DNA of 11,868 bases from positions 1 to 11,868 of the forward strand of contig JAGQKQ010000037.1 of assembly GCA_020430005.1 (NCBI GenBank), read 5' to 3'. The first letter of the stretch is position 1. Every line of letters starts with the position of its first letter. Source of the stretch: Candidatus Omnitrophota bacterium (GTDB taxonomy: Bacteria > Omnitrophota > Gorgyraeia > Zapsychrales > Zapsychraceae). Under the pieces are notes generated by a model that was given only the letters and a program-made list of their open reading frames with translations, was not told where the DNA came from and ran no database searches. Shown one piece after another: positions 6,484-11,868 of this stretch. The position numbers were made by a program, and so were the translations under genes.

Positions 6484-7851
6484 TTAGGCGGATTTTTTCT
6501 TTTTATTCCGCTCGGCAACCAGCGCATCGTAGTCCCTTTTGATATATTCCGGGGCCATCTCGTTAAGATATGGCTTTTTACAGCTGGCTGTCTTAAAATT
6601 CTTATTATTAAGGAAGGACATTAAGCGGCACCCCCCACTACACATCGGCATATACGTGCAATCCTGCGGGCACTGCCGCCAGACATCAAGATTTAGAAAT
6701 TCGCGGTGACGGTCATTATAATCCGCGTCCCGCACATTGCCGGTAGATAAATCCGGGTGACCCAGCATGGAATTGCATTTAAACATACGCCCCTGCTGGT
6801 CAATAGTAACCCCGGCTTTATCCCGGGTTAGCGGACAAACGGAAATGGCCATCCCGTTTTTAGTCGCAACCTTTTTCTTTTCAAAAAGTTCCTTTATCTT
6901 GCGATTAGTTTCCACCAGAAGCTTGTCTTCATAATTACACATACAACTGGACCCGACAACTTTTTCGGGCGTATCTTTACCGCCTAATGTCGGATGAACC
7001 GGTGAACAGATAAATCTTCCAAGTTTATTTAAAACCTTTCTCTCCTCAAAATAATCAAGCAAACGTTCAATCGGCGTGATATCGCCTTTGTCGTACGCCA
7101 CCGATATACCTATTTCTATTTGATCCGCGCAATCGGCAATATTTTTCATAACCCGGTCAAACGTACCGCCACCGCCTCTTAACGGCCGGTTACGGTCATG
7201 ATCACTTCCCACACCGTCGACAGAAATGCGGACATGACTGAGTCCGATTTTCTTGTACTTCTCGATAATCTCAGGCGTCATCAGATAACCGTTTGTCTGG
7301 AGAAGAAAGGCAAAATCAAATCCATGCCGGCGGCACCACTGCTGTATATGCCCGGCAATATGTTCCAGAATCGGTTTGTTTAATAACGGCTCTCCCCCAT
7401 AAAAAATGAGGAATAATTCATCGTAACGGAACTGCTCCATTTTACTTTTTAGCCAACTAATGGCGTGCTCGGCCGTTTCGGGGCTCATTTTCTCAAAATC
7501 CCGTGAACTTTCCTGGAAACAATACACACATTTAAAATTACAGGCATAGGTGGTGAGAATAGTGACGGGAAATCTTTTCTTGAGAACGCCGTGTTTGAGT
7601 TGATTCTGGAATTCCTGCAGTTTCTTTTTGTCTTCGGCTTCGTCACGGACAACTAATCCCATTTGAAGTAGATGATTAACATGCGCCTGATGACGTTCTT
7701 TCATCTCCAGAGGCATATCCCGGAAATTCATCACCAGATGTTTAAGCTCCTGATTAATCTTAACCAAGGCCTGCGTCCGCGTGCTGTACAGCAGATGCTC
7801 GCCGGGTTGAGGATAGTTTTCAACAATAATCGTATGGTTGGAGAATTTCAT
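6484..7851 (-). CDS. Radical SAM/SPASM peptide maturase
   Basis: A 455-residue cytoplasmic iron-sulfur enzyme. The radical SAM cluster motif CxxxCxxC is C104-NFK-C108-VY-C111, and a GGEP motif at 152-155 contacts the SAM amino group in this superfamily. A C-terminal SPASM domain (about 335-430) has cysteines 339, 359, 394, 398, 404, 408 and 424, spaced C-x3-C-x5-C-x3-C-x15-C at the end, as expected for auxiliary 4Fe-4S clusters. The first 70 residues (MKFSNHTIIV, GEHLLYSTRTQALVKIN, then helices) resemble the PqqD-like leader-recognition region of RiPP maturases. Such enzymes make thioether or carbon-carbon links in a small peptide, and the peptide gene at 7902-8000 is the obvious substrate. 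I chose the ATG at 7851 because MKFS is the usual family start; a GTG at 7878 lies inside the hairpin. No Shine-Dalgarno precedes either. The bond made cannot be predicted. Confidence 0.93.
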   Translation of the reverse strand: MKFSNHTIIVENYPQPGEHLLYSTRTQALVKINQELKHLVMNFRDMPLEMKERHQAHVNHLLQMGLVVRDEAEDKKKLQEFQNQLKHGVLKKRFPVTILTTYACNFKCVYCFQESSRDFEKMSPETAEHAISWLKSKMEQFRYDELFLIFYGGEPLLNKPILEHIAGHIQQWCRRHGFDFAFLLQTNGYLMTPEIIEKYKKIGLSHVRISVDGVGSDHDRNRPLRGGGGTFDRVMKNIADCADQIEIGISVAYDKGDITPIERLLDYFEERKVLNKLGRFICSPVHPTLGGKDTPEKVVGSSCMCNYEDKLLVETNRKIKELFEKKKVATKNGMAISVCPLTRDKAGVTIDQQGRMFKCNSMLGHPDLSTGNVRDADYNDRHREFLNLDVWRQCPQDCTYMPMCSGGCRLMSFLNNKNFKTASCKKPYLNEMAPEYIKRDYDALVAERNKKKKSA

Positions 7852-7859
7852 AATATTTA

Positions 7860-7903
7860 AAATATAGCCTAGGCACACAATTTTGTGTGCCTAGGCTATA
7901 TTT
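7860..7903 (-). terminator. Perfect 21-bp hairpin between precursor peptide and maturase (partial terminator/attenuator)
   Basis: Bases 7860-7880 and 7883-7903 are exact reverse complements with a 2-nt loop (effectively 4-6 nt). The arm includes GCCTAGGCACACA. On the minus strand the stem begins within the peptide's TAA stop (7904-7902) and ends 8 nt before the maturase ATG, followed by an A/U-rich run, TTAAATATT. It looks like an intrinsic terminator or a strong transcript-stabilising hairpin that lets only part of transcription continue. Because it is nearly symmetric it could work in both directions. The trailing U-tract is imperfect, so full termination is unlikely, as suits an operon-internal attenuator. 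Confidence 0.8.
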
Positions 7904-8000
7904 ATTCACTGGACTGAATGTCTTCGATCCCAGGTGGCCAGCAACAACTTAAGAAGTTAACGGCATTCATATCATCAGTTCCTTCTTTAAGAATGTCCAT
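7902..8000 (-). CDS. Candidate RiPP precursor peptide, 32 residues
   Basis: A short gene starting at ATG 8000 and ending with TAA at 7902-7904. The acidic N-terminal half (MDILKEGTDDMNAVNF) is leader-like; the C-terminal half contains LSCCWPPGIEDIQ, with adjacent cysteines C19-C20, W21 and PPG. There is no signal peptide, Gly-Gly export site or membrane segment. Support for translation is a near-perfect AAAGGAGGT at 8008-8016, 7 nt before the ATG and the best ribosome binding site in the region. A strong hairpin starts right at the stop codon, and a radical SAM/SPASM enzyme follows. An in-frame ATG at 8024 would add eight residues, but the ribosome binding site lies downstream of it. Cys and Trp are common targets of radical SAM maturases (thioether or carbon links). 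It begins 42 nt after the solute-binding protein stop. I do not recognise a named precursor family; RiPP identity is inference from layout. Confidence 0.8.
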   Translation of the reverse strand: MDILKEGTDDMNAVNFLSCCWPPGIEDIQSSE

Positions 8001-8007
8001 AAACTTT

Positions 8008-8016
8008 ACCTCCTTT
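8008..8016 (-). promoter_or_regulatory. Very strong ribosome binding site (AAAGGAGGT) of the precursor peptide
   Basis: AAAGGAGGT on the minus strand is 7 nt upstream of the ATG at 8000, ideal spacing. It contrasts with the maturase, which has no visible site, and it argues that the short peptide gene is real and highly translated. Confidence 0.85.
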
Positions 8017-8042
8017 CCATTCATTTTGGACACCAAGTGGGC

Positions 8043-9665
8043 TTAATTCATGGAAGTATACCAATCTTTAATTGTATATGTCGGCATATGCGGGGAGAAA
8101 TACTCATCGGTATTTTCAAAATCAGCGGATACGGCATGTAAACTGATCGGAAAAAATAAAAATGTTGCCGGCTGATCATCATAAATCAACTTATGAAGCT
8201 CCTGATAAATCAAAGTACGTTTTTCTGCATTATTTTCACTTTTCACCTCTTCAAATAACTGATCCACCCGGTTATTCCGGTAATGCCATACCTTTCCCGG
8301 CTCCGTTGAGGATGAATACCAACTCTTAATGGCATCATACCCATCCAACTCATCAATTCCTCTAAAAAATCGCAACCAAACTTGCGGCATGTCTTTTCCA
8401 TGAGTCACCGGAAACTTTTCAGGCTCATATAAAACCAATGTGGTTTGAATACCGACTTGGGAAAACTGTTGCCGGATCATTGTCGCTATCCTCTCCCTTT
8501 CTTCAATCCGGGAATTGACAAGTAATTTAATAGTAAACAACCGTCCGTTCTTCTCCAAAATTCCTTCTTCATTCAAATACCACCCTTTAGTATTTAGAAT
8601 GTCCAAGGCCTTTTGTGGCTCATAGGGGACGGGTTTTATAGTTGAGTTATAACCATCCGAATCGGGGTGAAAAGGCCCGGCGGCTGGCAACCCACCTCCA
8701 TAGGAATTATTTTTAATTAGTTCTTTCACATTAATCGCATAAGACAGTGCCCATCGTATATCTTTGTCGTAAAAAACAGGATCATCCAAATCGTAAACAA
8801 GCGCATAGTACATACCCCAACTTACTTCATAAGTTTTAAATACAAGATCTTCTTCTAACAATTTAAAATCTCTTGGATGAATAAATTTGGCCACATGAAT
8901 CTCTCTGCGCATGAAGGCCGACCATAACCGGGAGATATCCGGATACACTTTAATCTGAATCTGATCCAGATAAGGACGATCTTCAAAATAATTTTTGTTG
9001 GCTGTCAAAATTATAGTATTGTTCTCTTTATTCCACTCCTTGAATTTAAAAGGTCCTGTGCCAACCGGCTCATAATTAAATCGAGCATTAGACAAATTCT
9101 GCCCTTCCCAAATATGTTTGGGAACGATTTCTCTTACAGCTTTATGAAGAAAATGAGAAAAAGGTTTTTTAAGAATAAATCGCACCGTAAAGTCGTCAAT
9201 AATGCTAACTTCCTTGACTACGTCTAAGTCAGACCGCCAATGGGACTTATTCTTTGGATCAAGAATAAGATCATAGGTAAATTTAACATCTTTTGATGTC
9301 AATTCTGTACCATCATGAAATTTTATATTTTTTCTTAGATAAAAAGTATATTCTAACTCATCTGCGGATACTTCCCATTTTTCTGCCAATCCAGGCTGAA
9401 TCCTTCCTCGTCCATCAAGACGAACTAACGAATCAAAAATTAATTCCAGTAAAGAGGACGACACACTATGGGAGGTTAAGACAGGATTAATAATCGTCGG
9501 TGGATTCGCGGTTCCCATAATCAGGGTTCCTCCGTAGACGGGTTTATTTTCCCTGGACCGATCGTGTTTCGCGGAAGTAGAGTTTTGGTCGGCGGAAGTC
9601 CAAACAGGAGAAGCGAAGATCATACTCAAAGCAACAATTATGATCTTCTCTTTAAAACTTAGCAT
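8043..9665 (-). CDS. Periplasmic solute-binding protein, family 5 (peptide/nickel type)
   Basis: A 540-residue exported binding protein of the DppA/OppA/NikA family (SBP_bac_5). A signal peptide (about 1-25, hydrophobic IIIVALSMIFA, probable cut near TSA) has no lipobox cysteine, so the mature protein is soluble in the periplasm. Family landmarks include PVYGGTLIMGTANPP at the mature N-terminus, GLAEKWEVS, YTFYLRKNIKFHDG, LTSKDVKFTYD, PVGTGPFKFKEW and IRWALSYAIN. Members bind oligopeptides, nickel or heme and deliver them to an ABC permease; no permease or ATPase lies in this window. The ATG at 9665 has only a weak upstream site (GCGG). It lies 105 nt after the TonB receptor and 42 nt before the precursor peptide. 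MbnE of methanobactin loci belongs to this same family, so a role in binding the locus peptide is possible but unproven. Confidence 0.92.
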   Translation of the reverse strand: MLSFKEKIIIVALSMIFASPVWTSADQNSTSAKHDRSRENKPVYGGTLIMGTANPPTIINPVLTSHSVSSSLLELIFDSLVRLDGRGRIQPGLAEKWEVSADELEYTFYLRKNIKFHDGTELTSKDVKFTYDLILDPKNKSHWRSDLDVVKEVSIIDDFTVRFILKKPFSHFLHKAVREIVPKHIWEGQNLSNARFNYEPVGTGPFKFKEWNKENNTIILTANKNYFEDRPYLDQIQIKVYPDISRLWSAFMRREIHVAKFIHPRDFKLLEEDLVFKTYEVSWGMYYALVYDLDDPVFYDKDIRWALSYAINVKELIKNNSYGGGLPAAGPFHPDSDGYNSTIKPVPYEPQKALDILNTKGWYLNEEGILEKNGRLFTIKLLVNSRIEERERIATMIRQQFSQVGIQTTLVLYEPEKFPVTHGKDMPQVWLRFFRGIDELDGYDAIKSWYSSSTEPGKVWHYRNNRVDQLFEEVKSENNAEKRTLIYQELHKLIYDDQPATFLFFPISLHAVSADFENTDEYFSPHMPTYTIKDWYTSMN

Positions 9666-9698
9666 GGTTTAAGCCGCATTGTCTTGGGTGGTAAGTAT

Positions 9699-9704
9699 AT
9701 TATA
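9699..9704 (-). promoter_or_regulatory. Possible -10 box upstream of the solute-binding protein
   Basis: A perfect TATAAT sits on the minus strand 33 nt before the ATG at 9665, within the 105-nt gap after the TonB receptor. The hexamer 17 nt upstream, TTCCAA (9727-9722), is a poor -35 box. It may be an internal promoter for the binding protein, peptide and maturase. The same gap holds a short AT-rich palindrome (AAAAAGCTTTTT, about 9712-9723) that is too weak to be a terminator. Confidence 0.3.
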
Positions 9705-9770
9705 GTCAGGAAAAAAGCTTTTTGGAATGACTTGAGAGGACTTTTACTGATCTTTTTCCTACAACACTCT

Positions 9771-11624
9771 TTAAAAGTAAACATTCATCCCGCCTTCAAC
9801 ATATCGCTCCGGTAACGGGAAAGATATGCTGGACCAGTATTTGCTATTCGTTAGATTATAAACATTCAGAAAGACTTCCGTTTCAATGCGATCACGATCT
9901 GTAATAAACCTCTTACTCATTTTCAAATCGAATATAGGTTTCCTGTCATTAGCCTGAAGGTAACTCGGAGAACTCCATCGGTTGTAAAACCCCGTCAGGT
10001 GAACAACCCAGCCGCGCTCATTATGATATTGAATACCCCAGCCGAAACTCTGGCGGGCGATTCCTTGATCCTTCACGATGTCTTCATTCGCTTTGTCACG
10101 GACATCATTAAACGCCGCCGAGGAATAAACATTCCACTGATCATTAAGCTCATAATTGAATAGTACTTCGGCTCCCCTGCGCCGGAAGGAATCAAAATTA
10201 TCTTTTCTTGATTTGGAGCCGACACGGACTGTGGCAATCGCATCTTTGATATCCATCCAGAACACATTGACATCGACATTCATTCTCGGCATAGGATTTG
10301 TATTATAGCCGGCCTCATAAGCCACACCTGTTTCCGGCTCCAACTCAGGATTAGGAAGCGTGGTTGACGTTTCCTGATGAACCCATAATAATGGCGGGGC
10401 ATTAAAAACGCGGGAAGTTTTAAACCGAAAACGTGAATCTTGTTCATCATCAAAATGATAAACAACGCCTAAACTCGGACTGATCTGCGAGCCGAACGTT
10501 TCATTATTGTCGTAACGGACTCCCGGAATAACATCCCATTGTCCCCGCGTCATCGTATAATTGGCGTAAGGTGCTTGTTTTCTCAATGTCTCTGCCGTCG
10601 CTATCTGGGAGCTGACTTTAAATGTCTGCTTTTCCACGTCCGCCCCCACAACCAGCAGGTCTTCTTCAAAAAACGGATAACTGGCGTTAAGACTAAGCCC
10701 GACATAGCTGTCCAACCCGGAAATGGATGTTTTCACACCGCCAAAATCCAAGAAAGTTGTGTTCGTTTTAATAATCTGTTTATTATATTTGAGCGCGGCC
10801 TGAACCTTTAAAAGATCATACTCCATATCTGCGTTAAGCTGACCATAGGTGGCCACCGTCGGCTGATGAATATCCATACGGCCAAAAAATGGATCGGGAA
10901 TAATATCATTAACATCCAAATCAGAATGGCCGAAAGACGCGGTAAGGTTTATTTGATCAAAAATACGTGTTTTCCCTTTAACAAAAAACTTGGAGGCCTC
11001 GGCCTGCGCCCCGTCACGGATACCGTCTGTTGCCAAGAAACTGCCCGCCGCGTAATAACCGGAGCGTTCATTCCCTCCCGATAATTCGAGTCCGTTAAAC
11101 GTTGTACTAAATTCGGCATAAGCGGTAGAAAAACGACCATGAACAAGACCCTCCGAACCCGCGTCTTTGGTAATAACATTAATGACTCCGCCGAGCGATG
11201 AACCCCAGGCGCTGGAAGACGCTCCTTTTATCACTTCAATCTGTTTGATATTCTCAATAGGAATCCGTACAGGGTTAGCCTGACCGGATAATTGTGTGTT
11301 AAAAGGAATTCCATCTACCATAAGCAGAACATGTCTGGACTCCGAACCCTGGATGGACAGGGATGTCGCCTGACTGAACTGATTAACAACCTTAACATTG
11401 ACTCCGGGAATATATTTTAGGATTTCACCAAGATCCCGCGCCGGCAGGCTATGAATATATTCTTCGTCATAAACCTTTACATTTTCTGCCGTCCGCTGAA
11501 CTTCCGATTCAACCCGTTTGGCAGAGACCACCACAACATCTTTCGCCTGGCTGCTTGCCTCCACAAGACCGATATGAAAAATAACGGAACAAGTGATTAA
11601 AAAAGAAACAATATGTAATCTCAT
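9771..11624 (-). CDS. TonB-dependent outer-membrane receptor, BtuB-like
   Basis: A 617-residue outer-membrane transporter of the compact BtuB/cobalamin-siderophore size class. A signal peptide (1-23, probable cut VEA/SS) is followed by a TonB box, DVVVVSA (29-35). The plug domain (about 42-155) has DLGEILKYIPGV, LSIQGSESRHVLLMVDGIP and IEVIKGASSSAWGSSLGGVI. A 22-strand-type beta-barrel follows, ending in the typical terminal phenylalanine (MNVYF). It imports a scarce ligand using TonB energy. The ligand cannot be told from sequence: BtuB-like plugs also occur in receptors for siderophores and peptides. No cobalamin riboswitch can fit upstream, because the ATG at 11624 is only 6 nt after the TPR gene stop. 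The nearest Shine-Dalgarno-like GGGAG is 14 nt away, so translation is probably coupled. Downstream come a periplasmic binding protein and the peptide gene, giving a two-step uptake route. Confidence 0.94.
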   Translation of the reverse strand: MRLHIVSFLITCSVIFHIGLVEASSQAKDVVVVSAKRVESEVQRTAENVKVYDEEYIHSLPARDLGEILKYIPGVNVKVVNQFSQATSLSIQGSESRHVLLMVDGIPFNTQLSGQANPVRIPIENIKQIEVIKGASSSAWGSSLGGVINVITKDAGSEGLVHGRFSTAYAEFSTTFNGLELSGGNERSGYYAAGSFLATDGIRDGAQAEASKFFVKGKTRIFDQINLTASFGHSDLDVNDIIPDPFFGRMDIHQPTVATYGQLNADMEYDLLKVQAALKYNKQIIKTNTTFLDFGGVKTSISGLDSYVGLSLNASYPFFEEDLLVVGADVEKQTFKVSSQIATAETLRKQAPYANYTMTRGQWDVIPGVRYDNNETFGSQISPSLGVVYHFDDEQDSRFRFKTSRVFNAPPLLWVHQETSTTLPNPELEPETGVAYEAGYNTNPMPRMNVDVNVFWMDIKDAIATVRVGSKSRKDNFDSFRRRGAEVLFNYELNDQWNVYSSAAFNDVRDKANEDIVKDQGIARQSFGWGIQYHNERGWVVHLTGFYNRWSSPSYLQANDRKPIFDLKMSKRFITDRDRIETEVFLNVYNLTNSKYWSSISFPLPERYVEGGMNVYF

Positions 11625-11630
11625 AATAAT

Positions 11631-11868
11631 TTAAAAAACTCCCGGATCCATCTGAAAATCCTCGAAGGTTAAAAAATCATCTCCTGCAGACCGTTGTGAT
11701 TTTGTTTTGGCATCTGTACTTTGGGCTTTCATCCCCAAGGCATCAAAACTCAACGATAAATAATGATAAGCCCCTTTATTTGCCGGGTTCTTATTAAGAC
11801 TTTCCTGTAATAACGTGACGGCCTGCGGATAATTTCTTAAATAATAACTGGCGACGCCTTCATAATAA
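11631..11868 (-). CDS. TPR-repeat protein, C-terminal end only
   Basis: The frame is open from the right edge to a TAA at 11631-11633, giving the last 79 codons of a protein whose start lies outside the window. It contains at least one tetratricopeptide repeat: YYEGVASYYLRNYPQAVTLL, then NPANKGAYHYLSLSFDALGM. A short polar tail ends in DFQMDPGVF. TPR repeats are helical scaffolds for protein contacts. It is transcribed into the TonB receptor gene with a 6-nt gap, so the two are probably in one operon. Nothing more of its function can be seen. Confidence 0.85.
   Translation of the reverse strand, partial: YYEGVASYYLRNYPQAVTLLQESLNKNPANKGAYHYLSLSFDALGMKAQSTDAKTKSQRSAGDDFLTFEDFQMDPGVF

Noticed and set aside
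7852..7878. GTG start at 7878 for the radical SAM gene
   Set aside because: It lies within the hairpin loop region, lacks a ribosome binding site, and adds nine residues before the usual MKFS-type start.
7860..7903. Hairpin as a transposon end or attachment site
   Set aside because: No transposase, integrase, target duplication or second copy of the repeat is present; its position between stop and start fits transcript control.
9666..9770. Intrinsic terminator after the TonB receptor
   Set aside because: The only palindrome (AAAAAGCTTTTT) has almost no GC stem or loop, so read-through into the binding-protein gene is expected.
10539..11179. Several open frames inside the TonB receptor on both strands, and similar ones inside the PAS sensor and kinase
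   Set aside because: They overlap strong genes in other frames, lack ribosome binding sites and have no recognisable protein features.
11625..11630. Cobalamin riboswitch before the BtuB-like receptor
   Set aside because: Only 6 nt separate the receptor from the upstream TPR gene; no leader exists here.

Overview
The window is gene-dense and moderately AT-rich. It comes from a diderm (Gram-negative-type) bacterium: it encodes a TonB-dependent outer-membrane receptor, a soluble periplasmic binding protein and several proteins with cleavable signal peptides. Gene style (PilZ and PAS/GAF signalling, a Cache kinase, short operons with small gaps) suggests a Deltaproteobacteria-like or candidate-phylum (Omnitrophota-like) genome, but I cannot fix the phylum from the sequence. 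I see no insertion sequence, CRISPR array, tRNA or rRNA.

Layout. Left block (1-2298, minus strand): a promoter at about 2326-2354 drives a small secreted protein, a PilZ-domain protein and a long PAS-GAF-PAS-PAS sensor that runs off the left edge. Next, on the plus strand (2437-3432), is a secreted ankyrin-repeat protein. The rest (3441-11868) is a co-directional minus-strand block. In transcription order it holds the end of a TPR protein (cut by the right edge), a BtuB-like TonB-dependent receptor, a family-5 extracellular solute-binding protein and an unlisted 32-residue peptide gene with a very strong ribosome binding site. A 21-bp perfect hairpin follows, then a radical SAM/SPASM enzyme, a Cache-HAMP sensor histidine kinase, an AraC-type response regulator and a stand-alone receiver domain lacking its phospho-acceptor aspartate.

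Main result. The peptide (7902-8000, core around NFLSCCWPPG) sits directly before a radical SAM/SPASM protein of peptide-maturase type. This is the classic layout of a ribosomally made, post-translationally modified peptide (RiPP) cluster. The hairpin between them starts at the peptide's stop codon and ends 8 nt before the maturase start, which should make much more peptide than enzyme. Upstream are an outer-membrane receptor and a family-5 periplasmic peptide-binding protein, the same two uptake classes found as MbnT and MbnE in methanobactin loci. Downstream is a complete two-component system. A working model is a RiPP (metallophore, signal or scavenged peptide) that is made, released, re-imported through the TonB receptor and binding protein, and controlled by the kinase/regulator pair. 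The gene calls are firm; the model of joint function is inference. No exporter, leader peptidase or ABC permease is visible in the window.
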